The notes under the pieces were generated by a model. It was given only the letters and a program-made list of their open reading frames with translations. It had not been told where the DNA came from and did no database searches. A stretch of DNA of 64,000 bases, taken from NCBI RefSeq assembly GCF_001913705.1, contig NZ_MKQD01000034.1, positions 1-64,000 on the forward strand, written 5' to 3'. Below are positions 17,159 through 24,927 of this stretch, piece by piece. The position numbers were made by a program, and so were the translations under genes. The stretch's first letter is position 1. The number at the start of each line of letters is the position of its first letter. The DNA comes from Thalassotalea sp. PP2-459. GTDB taxonomy: Bacteria > Pseudomonadota > Gammaproteobacteria > Enterobacterales > Alteromonadaceae.

Positions 17159-18079
17159 TTAATTGGTTTTATCTGGGTTGTTCATTATTTCATTCTTTAG
17201 CCAATCGATGAAAATATTAATACGCGCCAACTTAGATGAATGCTGATCATATAAAAGAAAACGATACCATTGTACAGGGTGTTGAATATTAAACGGTATT
17301 ACAACTTGTTTACTCGCAAAATAAGTTGAAAATAACTCAGTTGCTGCAAGAGTAACCCCATACCCTCCTAATACAGCACTTAGCGCCATATCAGTAGATG
17401 ATACTTCGGTTTTCATTTTATGTTGCTCATAGCCCGTTACACCAGCCTCTTCAAACCAACGTTGCCAAGTCACCTTTCCTTGATTCGCTAAATAAATGAG
17501 TTGGCAATTGAGTAAGTCTTTAGGTGTTGTGATGTTATTTGATGAGATTAACTTTGGTGAACAAACGGGAAAAGCTTTAATGGTACCACATTGCTCAATA
17601 GTCAAATGCTCTGCTTGTAGTCTGCTTTTATCTAGGCCAAACCGTATCGCAACATCAATATGCTTTTTCGCCATGTCTTCTAAGGTATTTGAAGCAAGAA
17701 TGCGAATGTTAATATCAGGATGTAATAACGAGAACTTATATAAACGAGGCATGAGCCATAAAGAACAAAAGGCCTGTGTTGACGTAATAGTGAGTTCACC
17801 CGCTATGCCGTCTTGTTTTACTTTATTTAATCCATCAATTATATACTTGAAGCCTTGACTACAAGCGTGGTAAAGCTCTTGACCTTGTTGTGTTAATAGC
17901 ATGTTTCGGCCACTTCTAATAAACAACTTAACGCCTAAACTTTGTTCTAGCAGACGAATTTGTTGGCTAACAGCTGCTTGAGACACAAATAATTCTTCTG
18001 CAGCCATGCTATAGCTAGTAAGCCTAGCAGAAGTGACAAAAGTATTGAGCGCGTTAAGGTGTTTTAAACGAGCATCCAT
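17159..18079 (-). CDS. LysR-family regulator, GcvA-like
   Basis: 306 residues. The N-terminal winged helix-turn-helix is typical (SMAAEELFVSQAAVSQQIRLLEQSLGVKLF, shown here in part as AAVSQQIRLLEQSLG), followed by the two-lobed effector domain. The helix sequence and the ITSTQAFCSLWLMPRL segment place it close to the GcvA branch. It is divergent from a very short ORF at 18188-18298, and a perfect palindrome of LysR type lies between them. No metabolic target gene is adjacent. The effector is unknown. Confidence 0.88.
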   Translation of the reverse strand: MDARLKHLNALNTFVTSARLTSYSMAAEELFVSQAAVSQQIRLLEQSLGVKLFIRSGRNMLLTQQGQELYHACSQGFKYIIDGLNKVKQDGIAGELTITSTQAFCSLWLMPRLYKFSLLHPDINIRILASNTLEDMAKKHIDVAIRFGLDKSRLQAEHLTIEQCGTIKAFPVCSPKLISSNNITTPKDLLNCQLIYLANQGKVTWQRWFEEAGVTGYEQHKMKTEVSSTDMALSAVLGGYGVTLAATELFSTYFASKQVVIPFNIQHPVQWYRFLLYDQHSSKLARINIFIDWLKNEIMNNPDKTN

Positions 18080-18091
18080 TATAAATCATAT

Positions 18092-18106
18092 ATAAGTTAA
18101 ACTTAT
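18092..18106. promoter_or_regulatory. LysR-type operator
   Basis: ATAAGTTAAACTTAT is a perfect 15-base palindrome containing the T-N11-A pattern of LysR-type sites. It starts 13 bases upstream of the LysR start codon and lies in the gap shared with the divergent mini-ORF, the normal place for an autoregulatory site. Confidence 0.55.
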
Positions 18107-18187
18107 GTAAGATATTAGTTCTTATCGTTGGCTAAGTAAACCAAGGTTATTCACACTTACCTCAGTTTTATTAGGAGGGTAGTCAGA

Positions 18188-18298
18188 ATGTTACAAGAAA
18201 AAGGAAAAAATGAAATTACCATTAAATCGAGTTTATTCGGTAAATATATCACGCGAATTAGTCGGATAAACATGTCTTACTGGCATCAATTTAAATAA
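18188..18298 (+). CDS. Putative 36-residue protein divergent from LysR gene
   Basis: An ATG follows a near-perfect ribosome site (TTAGGAGGG), and the ORF reads MLQEKGKNEITIKSSLFGKY and on to SYWHQFK before a TAA. The N-terminal half looks like the leader part of DUF1127 (YjiS-like) proteins, which often sit divergent from GcvA-like regulators, but the arginine-rich core and the LLxDIG motif are absent. It could be a truncated DUF1127 gene, a genuine mini-protein or a leader peptide. The strong ribosome site and the operator upstream are the reasons to list it. Confidence 0.45.
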   Translation: MLQEKGKNEITIKSSLFGKYITRISRINMSYWHQFK

Positions 18299-18345
18299 GG
18301 CTAAGTTATATAAATTTGAAGCGAAGATGAGCATCGGTTTAATGG

Positions 18346-18576
18346 TTACTCACTTTTTAGTATGCGTTCAAATAGTTTAATCGAAAAGCCATTTAAGATA
18401 GCATCGCCTATTTTTAAGACAGGAACTGCTCTATAGCCTAACCTTGCAAGCTCTTTCTGACCCGATGGTGTTTTAACATTGCATAAACGATAGGGCAAAT
18501 TGCGTTTGTCTAAGTATTGTTGTGCCGTTTTACAATGCGGACAATTTTTCATGGTGTAAAGGGTAATTTTTTTCAT
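18346..18576 (-). CDS. Glutaredoxin-family protein
   Basis: A 76-residue thioredoxin-fold protein with the active site CPHC (residues 12-15, in TMKNCPHCKTAQQYL), the cis-proline loop RAVPVLKIGD and the glutathione-side GFS motif near the end. This fits small glutaredoxins of the NrdH/GrxC size. It acts as a cytoplasmic thiol-disulfide reductant. It is a stand-alone gene, convergent with the mini-ORF upstream. The exact electron donor cannot be told. Confidence 0.85.
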   Translation of the reverse strand: MKKITLYTMKNCPHCKTAQQYLDKRNLPYRLCNVKTPSGQKELARLGYRAVPVLKIGDAILNGFSIKLFERILKSE

Positions 18577-18722
18577 ATCAACCGGTATTTTATGAAAGAG
18601 TTTGTCGTTAATTATGAGTGATTAACATTTGGAAGTAACAAGTTCAATGAAAACTAGTGTCATAACTACGTTTACTTGTAAGCAATTGCTATAATAGCAA
18701 GGTTAACAAGAGGCGGTATTAT

Positions 18723-18878
18723 ATGAACAGAAAGAAAAAAGTAAAATCAACATTGCTTGCTAAGCAGAAAAAAGCAAACGCAAAGAAACAAAAGAGCAAT
18801 AAACCAAAATATATTTCTAAAGCGGAACGAGAAAAGCAAGTGCTAGCTGAAAACACAATGGATGAATCGAAAGCGTAA
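18723..18878 (+). CDS. DUF2986 family mini-protein
   Basis: A 51-residue, very lysine-rich protein (MNRKKKVKSTLLAKQKKANA, later KPKYISKAEREKQ). The KANAK and PKYISKAER segments match the DUF2986 family of marine gammaproteobacteria. Its function is unknown; the charge suggests nucleic-acid or ribosome contact, which is inference. AGAGGCGG precedes the ATG, and a TATAAT at 18690-18695 could be its -10 element. It ends eight bases before the convergent MgtC gene. Confidence 0.75.
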   Translation: MNRKKKVKSTLLAKQKKANAKKQKSNKPKYISKAEREKQVLAENTMDESKA

Positions 18879-18886
18879 GTGCTAAC

Positions 18887-19318
18887 TTATGTTTTCTTTG
18901 GCTTCATTGCTGCTGAGAACTGAAAAATTAAAAAGCCAATAGTTGATAATACAATAGCGATTTCATAACGACTATAAGCCACTGAAACACCAATGGCTCC
19001 AGTATTCCATAAGCCTGCGGCCGTTGCTGTACCTTTTACTCCATCATTATTTTTGAAAATAGCACCACCACCAATAAAACCCATGCCGGTAATGATAGCG
19101 TACATCACGCGAGCCTCTGCATCAGAACCTTCGTAAACACTCATACCTACAAGCATAAATGCACATGATGCAATCGTCACTAAAGGGAAAGTGCGTAACC
19201 CTGCGCCACGATCATTTAATTCACGATTTAGGGCTATCGGTAGAGATAATACAAATGCGATACTCATTTGCATAAAGTTAAACATAATTAAATTAACATC
19301 TAAGTCAATGCCAAACAT
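18887..19318 (-). CDS. MgtC/SapB family membrane protein
   Basis: A 143-residue inner-membrane protein with four helices and the family motifs ALNRELNDRGAGLRTFPLV (about 29-47) and GMGFIGGGAIFKN (about 88-100), followed by GTATAAGLWNTGAIGVS. It covers only the membrane domain, without the soluble C-terminal domain of Salmonella MgtC. Members help in low-magnesium growth or regulate ATP synthase; the specific role is not determined. It is a single gene, with no recognisable magnesium leader upstream. Confidence 0.88.
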   Translation of the reverse strand: MFGIDLDVNLIMFNFMQMSIAFVLSLPIALNRELNDRGAGLRTFPLVTIASCAFMLVGMSVYEGSDAEARVMYAIITGMGFIGGGAIFKNNDGVKGTATAAGLWNTGAIGVSVAYSRYEIAIVLSTIGFLIFQFSAAMKPKKT

Positions 19319-19725
19319 TTTTAAGCCTTATATCAGTCTCTTATTATATTGATATAACGTTTATGGGTGAGCTGTCAATTGTGGTTTATTATAAACTGCT
19401 TGCCCGCAAGCCACACCTTGGCTTTAGGGTGATCAAGTTTTATCATTAATTCCTTTATTTTAGATCTCCCAAGCCGCTTTCTCTTAATTCACATGTAATC
19501 TGATTAACAATTGCTGAAATACTAAAATAAGCAGGCTAAGCAATAGTTTGGTTATAAACAAAGTAATCGTTGTCTTCGTAGCACAATGTCTGAGTAAAGC
19601 CATTAGATAATTCTTGAGCCAACAAATTTATTTATTGTAGGAAAAGTGATTTTTGATTATTAAAGGTATAAGAATGTTGTGTTCGATGATGAACTTGTGC
19701 TTATTTGCTAAGAGGATATCTCTAT
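19319..19725. other. Gene-free stretch with remnant of flavoprotein 3' end
   Basis: Apart from the repeat at 19396-19423 described separately, the 407 bases hold no ORF or recognised motif. They are AT-rich with scattered stops in all frames. Confidence 0.5.
19396..19423 (-). repeat. Imperfect copy of the flavoprotein gene 3' end
   Basis: These 28 bases match 20763-20790, the last codons of the HI0933-type flavoprotein gene, at 24 of 28 positions and in the same orientation. On the minus strand they read SQGVACGQAVY, against SQGMACGQAVK in the intact gene, then stay open to a TAA at 19361-19363. The copies bracket about 1.34 kb carrying two small membrane-protein genes and a gene fragment. 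Confidence 0.6.
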
Positions 19726-20064
19726 CTATGTGTAATCTTTATCGTAAGTGAACAGAGCAATAATTGCCTCGCTTGCGAAAATAACACTGTATTGAATTAC
19801 AATGGCATACATCGATCCGATAGCTGATTCATTATATAATATTCCTAAAGCTAAAAGGAAAACAACAATGCCTGCTAATGTTCTGATAAAATACCTTAAG
19901 CTACCTTTGTATCTATCTTTGTGTGCAATGGTAAAAATGATTATATACGGTACCGAGATAACTAATGTCCACAAAAATCTACCGTCCCAATATTCATAAT
20001 TTATTAAGGTTAGAGCAATTAAGGCTAGAACCTTGATAAAATAATAAGTTTTAAAATAGTTCAT
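19726..20064 (-). CDS. Small membrane protein, unknown family
   Basis: 112 residues from the ATG at 20064, which has AAGGA six bases before it; the frame begins two codons earlier. Four helices are evident: about residues 8-22, 28-46 (LWTLVISVPYIIIFTIA), 60-78 (LAGIVVFLLALGILY) and 83-104. It has no signal peptide or conserved polar motif and I do not recognise a family. It lies inside the segment bounded by the flavoprotein 3'-end repeats and follows a second small membrane-protein gene with a hairpin between them. Confidence 0.6.
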   Translation of the reverse strand: MNYFKTYYFIKVLALIALTLINYEYWDGRFLWTLVISVPYIIIFTIAHKDRYKGSLRYFIRTLAGIVVFLLALGILYNESAIGSMYAIVIQYSVIFASEAIIALFTYDKDYT

Positions 20065-20084
20065 CAGCATTCCTTTGCATTAAA

Positions 20085-20115
20085 CGCCAGAGAAACCCAG
20101 GTTTGCTTGCTGGCG
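20085..20115. other. Nested hairpin between two small membrane-protein genes
   Basis: CGCCAG (20085-20090) pairs with CTGGCG (20110-20115), and inside it AAACC (20093-20097) pairs with GGTTT (20100-20104). The structure lies between the stop of one minus-strand gene and the start of the next, and could act as a terminator or processing site. Integron attC sites also have imperfect stems here, but the required core boxes are not convincing. Confidence 0.4.
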
Positions 20116-20125
20116 CATAGTGTTG

Positions 20126-20449
20126 TTATAAGTTTTCCCGTTTGTTCAAATACATATTTGATACTACGACGAATGTAGGCCAGAAAATTGTGTTAATTAG
20201 ATCATGAAGGCTTGCCGACCAACGCATATAGCCTAGTGAGGCCCAATCATCTTGCAGGTCCAAAACCTCCATTCCTCCTGCTATCACAAACACTGGGAGC
20301 AAAGCCAAAATATCAGGGCGACCACGACGCCACAGCAATACGGCTAGGAAGAAAACCAGCAAGCCTATATGTATATGTATCGCATCTTTTGAAAGGCTCA
20401 AAAATTCTAAGATTGTAAGTTTCAAACCCTGATATGGGGAAGTCTCCAT
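20126..20449 (-). CDS. Small membrane protein, unknown family
   Basis: 107 residues from the ATG at 20449 (AGGTGG before it; the frame begins with a GTG three codons up). A short N-terminal amphipathic part (LKLTILEFLSLSKDAIHIHI) leads into helices at about 29-45 and 51-66 (ALLPVFVIAGGMEVLDL) and one near the end (LINTIFWPTFVVVSNMYL). The polar motif MEVLDLQDDWASLGYMRW between helices looks conserved in kind, but the function is unknown. It belongs to the repeat-bounded accessory segment. Confidence 0.6.
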   Translation of the reverse strand: METSPYQGLKLTILEFLSLSKDAIHIHIGLLVFFLAVLLWRRGRPDILALLPVFVIAGGMEVLDLQDDWASLGYMRWSASLHDLINTIFWPTFVVVSNMYLNKRENL

Positions 20450-20551
20450 GCTATCCACCTACTTATAACGTATGATATGGACTCTTCACTCAGCATCAAT
20501 GCGCCATAGTGAAGTTAACACTTAGTATTTATGATATTGGTAACCATTACA

Positions 20552-20568
20552 AGTGTGAATTTCACACT
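20552..20568. promoter_or_regulatory. 17-base palindrome AGTGTGAA-T-TTCACACT
   Basis: A perfect palindrome about 105 bases upstream of the 107-residue membrane-protein start and just past the stop of a gene fragment. The TGTGA/TCACA halves resemble CRP half-sites, but the three-base spacing is too short for CRP. It could be a terminator stem for the fragment or an operator. Confidence 0.4.
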
Positions 20569-20574
20569 GGCTTG

Positions 20575-20739
20575 TTATGAATTTTTTTGCTTTTCTAGTA
20601 TTTTCACAATCCTGCTATTTATAATTTCTGATAAATTCGAATAGTGCAATTTACGATCAGTTGTGCTGTAAAATTCAATGATAATAGCATCAAGATCTTT
20701 GTGATATTTTGCAAAACTTTGGTATCCCGGAAAATGTAT
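20575..20739 (-). pseudogene. Orphan C-terminal gene fragment
   Basis: The minus strand is open for 54 codons without an ATG, from just after a TAA at 20740-20742 to a TAA at 20575-20577. The translation has protein-like composition (YQSFAKYHKDLDAIIIEFYS, later SEIINSRIVKILEKQKNS). It looks like the tail of a helical protein whose front is missing, starting immediately beyond the flavoprotein stop. I cannot name the family. Confidence 0.35.
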
Positions 20740-20754
20740 TTAGTTTAGTTTCCA

Positions 20755-21942
20755 TTACTTAACCGCTTGCCCACAAGCCATGCCTTGGCTCCAGCAGGCT
20801 TGAAAATTATAGCCTCCGAGCCAACCGGTAACATCGATCACTTCACCAATAAAGTACAGATTTTTCACTTTGTTGCTTTCATAGGTTTTTGACGATAATT
20901 CATCGGTAGCAACGCCACCTAGCGTAACCTCGGCGGTGCGGTAGCCTTCAGTGCCATTAGGTTTGATTTGCCAATGGTGTAGATAAGTACTCAATTGACT
21001 GATTTCTGCGTTAGAAAGTTGGTTAATCACTTTGTCGGTAATTTCTTGCTGGCTGATCATTGCTTCAATAAAGCTTTTTGGCAATACCGTGCAGAGTAAG
21101 TTCTTTAATGATTTCTTCGGGTGAAGCTCACGCCATTGTGTTATCAAGTCTTCGACGGTGATGTCGGGTAGCAAATTGATTGAGATCGACTGTCCTGCGC
21201 GCCAAAATGATGAAATTTGTAATATGGCTGGGCCAGATAAGCCACGGTGGGTGAACAAAATATTCTCTTTGAAATTTGTGCCACCTTCGCTGCTGACCAT
21301 TGTGGGAACACTAATGCCTGATAAACCTTCAAAACGTTCTTTATCTTGCGGTTGTAGAGTAAAAGGTACCAGTGCGGCCATGGTAGGCAATACTTGCAAA
21401 CCAAACTGTTTAGCGATGTTATAGCCAATAGGTGTAGCGCCCAATTTAGGCATAGTGAGTCCACCAGATGCTACCACCAATGACTGGCATTGATATTGGT
21501 TAGTAGAAGTATTCACCATAAAATGCTCAGCTTGTTTTTCTACACTTACTACTTCATTACGAAGATTGATATTTACGCCGGCCCAATCACATTCGGTCAT
21601 CAAAATATCAACGAGATCTTGTGCGCTGTTATCACAAAATAACTGACCAAGTGTTTTATGGTGAAATTCAAGGCCGTGTCGTTCCACTAATTCAATAAAG
21701 TCTTGTGCTTGATAACGACTTAACGCTGATTTTAGAAAATGAGGGTTTTCACAGAGATAATTATCTGGGGTGGCATTTTCATTAGTAAAATTACAACGGC
21801 CACCGCCTGAGATCAGAATTTTACGTCCTGGCTTTTTCCCCATATCAACTACCGTTACCTTTTTGCCCCGATAGCCAGCTGTTGCTGCGCACATTAAACC
21901 TGCTGCGCCGGCGCCAATGATTAATACGTCAGTATGTATCAA
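20755..21942 (-). CDS. HI0933/YhiN-type NAD(P)/FAD-dependent oxidoreductase
   Basis: 395 residues. The N-terminus is a dinucleotide-binding fold (DVLIIGAGAAGLMCAATAG), followed by the family motif GRKILISGGGRCNFTN (about 39-54). A second flavin contact appears near the C-terminus (KNLYFIGEVIDVTGWLGGYN, FQACWSQG). HI0933-type flavoproteins (BaiN/YhiN group) are widespread; the physiological substrate is generally unknown. It is a single gene divergent from a lipoprotein gene. A degraded copy of its last codons lies 1.4 kb downstream at 19396-19423. Confidence 0.9.
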   Translation of the reverse strand: MIHTDVLIIGAGAAGLMCAATAGYRGKKVTVVDMGKKPGRKILISGGGRCNFTNENATPDNYLCENPHFLKSALSRYQAQDFIELVERHGLEFHHKTLGQLFCDNSAQDLVDILMTECDWAGVNINLRNEVVSVEKQAEHFMVNTSTNQYQCQSLVVASGGLTMPKLGATPIGYNIAKQFGLQVLPTMAALVPFTLQPQDKERFEGLSGISVPTMVSSEGGTNFKENILFTHRGLSGPAILQISSFWRAGQSISINLLPDITVEDLITQWRELHPKKSLKNLLCTVLPKSFIEAMISQQEITDKVINQLSNAEISQLSTYLHHWQIKPNGTEGYRTAEVTLGGVATDELSSKTYESNKVKNLYFIGEVIDVTGWLGGYNFQACWSQGMACGQAVK

Positions 21943-22070
21943 GTTATAAGCCTTAGATTAAATCAGGCAAGCATTATAAAAATATTTTGCTTTTATCACC
22001 AGTGTATTTACTGCGGACTGAGTCACAGACTTCTTTGAGTAACGAAAAAGTGTCAGCATTTTGTAAGGAA

Positions 22071-22133
22071 ATACAAAGATTCAGTAAATAAACGCAAAGC
22101 TTAAGTAAAGAAGTGCAAAGATTGAGTAAATCG
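22071..22133. repeat. Three tandem 21-base repeats in a divergent promoter region
   Basis: CAAAG starts at 22074, 22095 and 22116, an exact 21-base period. The units read ATACAAAGATTCAGTAAATA, ACGCAAAGCTTAAGTAAAGA and GTGCAAAGATTGAGTAAATC, each with one more base. Twenty-one bases is two helical turns, so the repeats face one side of the DNA. They lie in the 279-base gap between the divergent flavoprotein and lipoprotein genes, so a regulatory array is likely. Confidence 0.6.
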
Positions 22134-22221
22134 TTGAACGAACATAAAAATGGCTTCTCTATATGCAGACTTTTGATATCAGCTTGGTATCGATTAACGA
22201 TGTATAAAAATGAGATGAAAA

Positions 22222-23739
22222 ATGCTGAATTGTACGAAACAACGTAATGAAAAATTTTCCTATAGCACCTTAATGATTTTTTTATTATCAAGTGTGGTGT
22301 TAATTATGGCCGGCTGTGGCTCTAGTGATAGCAGTGATAATAAAGTTGGTTATTTAAAATTTTATAATTCTTCTACGAATGCACCGTCACTGTTTTTGAC
22401 TGTTGATGAAAATCTAGATGAAGATGAAGACGATGAAGTTGAAATTACTTTTAGCGGTACAGCATATGGTACTGCTGATACGCGCAGAGAGTTGCCAACA
22501 GGTGATTATTTCTATGAGTTAGCGTGGCAAGATGAAGATAGTGCTGCACGTGCTGATTTAGAAATGATATTTCAAGATCAAATCTCGATTGAACAAGACA
22601 CTATCAAGTTCGTAGTGGCTAGTGGTGATATCAGTCAACCTCAAGTAAATGTGTATGATATTTCATTAGTAGATGATGAAGATGACTCAACGCTATCGTT
22701 ATTTAATCTTCGGGTGTTGAATATGCACGGCTCTAATCAAGCGTTAGATATATATCTTTCTCAAACCGATGAAACGTTTAATGAAGCAACAATGATTGGT
22801 AGCTATTCGTTTCAAGAGCTTTCGGAAAACCAAAAGTTCGATCAAGATCAATATGTGTTTTATATTACCCACGCAGGTGAAGATGAGGTGTTGTTTCAAT
22901 CGAACAATGTAAGTTTTTTATACCCGTCACAATATGTCATGGTTATTCGTGAAAACATAGGAAATAGTGATTCACCTTATATTATCGATAAGGTGTCGTC
23001 TTCGTACACTGAAACCTTTCTTGATTACAACGCAGAAGCTCATTTTCGCGTATTTAATGCCATTGACCAGCATGAGCTGATTGCAGACTACAATGATGCT
23101 ATTGATGTTGAAATAACGGGTGGCAATACAACATCTTCTTTATCATCACTTGAACGCGGAACGTTTAGTGATGAAATCGTAAAAGAAAATGGCGACTTTA
23201 GCGTTAAGGTGACGGTCAGTGATAGCGAAACCATTTTACTCAATAATCATTTATTATCACTACCTGAAAATGCCAATAAAACACTCTTTTTATATTTAAC
23301 AGAAGATAATGTTGATCATGATGGCGATGGTGATGTTGACGAGAATGGTGACGGCATTGTTGATGAAATTGAAATTTCTATTAACTCGTTGGTCGTTGAT
23401 AATAGTGTCAGAGAAAGTATTTATGATCATCAATTACAACTCGTTAATTTAGTTGATAGTGATGACTTTGGGGTAGTTGAGTTTTATTTTGTACGTAGTG
23501 ATGAAACAATCGCAACGGCTTATTATTCAAGTGCTGTTTCTTACGCAAATGCCGAATCAATCATTTTGAGAAATAATACCTACCAAGTTTTTGCGGTGGC
23601 AAAACATAACAGTAGTGAAATAGTGCTGGCTAACTTTGAGTTAACTTTAGATGAAAACAGTGATGAGTTGTTTTTAATCATTGAACAAGATGACACCGCC
23701 GCTAGCGGTTATCGGGTTACAACAGAAGAACAGTTATAG
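22222..23739 (+). CDS. DUF4397-type outer lipoprotein
   Basis: 505 residues with a lipoprotein signal: hydrophobic segment then lipobox IMAGC near residue 32. A Ser/Asp linker (GSSDSSDN) is followed by two or more beta-sandwich repeats of DUF4397 kind (YLKFYNSSTNAPSLFLTVD, LRVLNMHGSNQALDIYLSQ, FRVFNAIDQHELIADYND). A calcium-type Asp/Gly run (DHDGDGDVDENGDGIVDE, about residues 368-385) lies in the last third. The protein is highly acidic, as is usual for marine surface proteins. The function is unknown. A bidirectional terminator follows. Confidence 0.7.
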   Translation: MLNCTKQRNEKFSYSTLMIFLLSSVVLIMAGCGSSDSSDNKVGYLKFYNSSTNAPSLFLTVDENLDEDEDDEVEITFSGTAYGTADTRRELPTGDYFYELAWQDEDSAARADLEMIFQDQISIEQDTIKFVVASGDISQPQVNVYDISLVDDEDDSTLSLFNLRVLNMHGSNQALDIYLSQTDETFNEATMIGSYSFQELSENQKFDQDQYVFYITHAGEDEVLFQSNNVSFLYPSQYVMVIRENIGNSDSPYIIDKVSSSYTETFLDYNAEAHFRVFNAIDQHELIADYNDAIDVEITGGNTTSSLSSLERGTFSDEIVKENGDFSVKVTVSDSETILLNNHLLSLPENANKTLFLYLTEDNVDHDGDGDVDENGDGIVDEIEISINSLVVDNSVRESIYDHQLQLVNLVDSDDFGVVEFYFVRSDETIATAYYSSAVSYANAESIILRNNTYQVFAVAKHNSSEIVLANFELTLDENSDELFLIIEQDDTAASGYRVTTEEQL

Positions 23740-23767
23740 CTTAAATACCGATTAACTTTTTTATAAA

Positions 23768-23789
23768 AAAGGGGCTTTGTAGCCCCTTT
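23768..23789. terminator. Bidirectional terminator
   Basis: AAAGGGGCT and AGCCCCTTT pair over a four-base loop. T runs lie on both sides when read from each direction, serving the convergent lipoprotein and ferritin genes. Confidence 0.88.
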
Positions 23790-23809
23790 AACATATACGA
23801 ATATAATGA

Positions 23810-24340
23810 TTATGCGGTGGGCGAATTTGTCATTATGCTAGAAGAGCCTGTTTTTGCTAGCTCTGCTAAATCTTTATCAACAAAAAATAGTGCGTGGCCA
23901 TCATGGCCAACTAAGTTAATTTTATCTAAAACACTTTTAAATAAAGTTTCTTCTTCATGCTGTTCAGCCACATACCATTGTAAGAAATTAAAGGTAGAAT
24001 AATCTTGGTTAGTAAAGGCTTGATGTGCGAGTGAGTTAATGCGTTCAGTAATTTCACATTCATGCTGATAGGTTTTTTCAAATACATCGGCAAGAGACTC
24101 AAACTCATGTGGTGGCGCATCAATGGCCCCTAAAATTGGCAAAGCACCGGTTTCACTCACATAGGTAAATAATCGCGTCATATGATCCATTTCTTCAGCA
24201 GCGTGTTTACGCATAAACTCAGCTGCGCCTTCAAAGCCTTGCTCCTCACACCAAGCACTCATTTGTAAATATAAGTTAGAAGAGTAAAACTCTAAGTTGA
24301 TTTGCTCATTAAGCTTCATGATCATGTCTGATTTCAACAT
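23810..24340 (-). CDS. ftnA: Non-haem ferritin
   Basis: 176 residues, four-helix-bundle iron-storage protein of the FtnA type. The dinuclear ferroxidase ligands are visible in [25 protein letters not shown] and [12 protein letters not shown], and the protein resembles E. coli FtnA along its length ([20 protein letters not shown]). I use the ATG at 24340, which has GAGGT at the right distance; the open frame runs 14 codons further up. It oxidises Fe(II) and stores it as ferric mineral in a 24-subunit shell. A possible Fur-type site lies 84-99 bases upstream. Confidence 0.93.
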   Translation of the reverse strand: MLKSDMIMKLNEQINLEFYSSNLYLQMSAWCEEQGFEGAAEFMRKHAAEEMDHMTRLFTYVSETGALPILGAIDAPPHEFESLADVFEKTYQHECEITERINSLAHQAFTNQDYSTFNFLQWYVAEQHEEETLFKSVLDKINLVGHDGHALFFVDKDLAELAKTGSSSIMTNSPTA

Positions 24341-24423
24341 ATTACACCTCGATAAAAAAGTTTGCGCATTATTACGTATCAAGTAGTGCTATTGCAAGTA
24401 AAACCTAATAAAATCAATATCAT

Positions 24424-24439
24424 AACAATGATAATTGTT
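24424..24439. promoter_or_regulatory. Fur-like palindrome upstream of ferritin gene
   Basis: AACAATGATAATTGTT contains the left half TGATAAT of the Fur 7-1-7 consensus and is itself an inverted repeat (AACAAT/ATTGTT). It lies between the peroxiredoxin stop and the ferritin start. The right half departs from TTATCA, so binding is only suggested. The same twelve bases AACAATGATAAT recur before the membrane-protein gene at 49328-50488. Confidence 0.35.
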
Positions 24440-24453
24440 TGCGTTTGTGTTTG

Positions 24454-24927
24454 TTATAAGTTTTGTAATATTGATTCTCCGTCACTAACAGACAGTTCAC
24501 CTGCTTCTTCAGCAGCTAAATGAATAACTGTACCGTTGTCGATAATCATCGCATAACGTCTAGAGCGGTAACCACCCAATGGCTCCATGTCTAGACCTAA
24601 TCCTAATGAACGAGTATAGCTACCGTCAGCATCTGAGAGCATGGTAATATGTTCAGCGTTTTTAGCGTCTTGCCAAGCCTTCATTACAAACACATCATTA
24701 ACAGCAATACAGATAATGTCATCAACTCCTTTAGCTTTAATTTGATCGGCTAAGGCGATATAACTGGGTAAGTGGTTGTCAGAACACGTTGGAGTAAACG
24801 CACCTGGCACAGCAAATAGCACGACTTTTTTGCCCGCGAATAAATCAGGTAATTGATGGGTGATAGTATCGCTATCTGTACGTTGATGAAGTTGTCCGCT
24901 CGGCATTTTTTGATTTACGTTAATCAT
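24454..24927 (-). CDS. Peroxiredoxin (Prx5/AhpC-TSA type)
   Basis: 157 residues, starting at the ATG at 24927 with AAGGAAAA before it; the open frame extends far upstream but that part overlaps another gene. The peroxidatic cysteine C48 is in PGAFTPTCSDNHLPSY, the Prx5-subfamily signature. The conserved arginine and the loop LGGYRSRRYAMIIDNG also fit. It reduces hydroperoxides in the cytoplasm, probably with a glutaredoxin or thioredoxin. The start codon overlaps the end of a small Cys-rich ORF by eight bases, indicating translational coupling. Confidence 0.9.
   Translation of the reverse strand: MINVNQKMPSGQLHQRTDSDTITHQLPDLFAGKKVVLFAVPGAFTPTCSDNHLPSYIALADQIKAKGVDDIICIAVNDVFVMKAWQDAKNAEHITMLSDADGSYTRSLGLGLDMEPLGGYRSRRYAMIIDNGTVIHLAAEEAGELSVSDGESILQNL

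Noticed and set aside
20075-20125. Integron attC site between the two small membrane-protein genes
   Set aside because: CTTATAAC and GTTTAAT flank the stem, but they are not complementary and the spacing of the inner boxes is wrong; no integrase is seen.
20552-20568. CRP site
   Set aside because: TGTGA and TCACA are three bases apart, not six.
21974-22291. 105-residue minus-strand ORF with LLNLC-like repeats
   Set aside because: Its repeats are the translation of the 21-base DNA array, and it overlaps the start of the lipoprotein gene.
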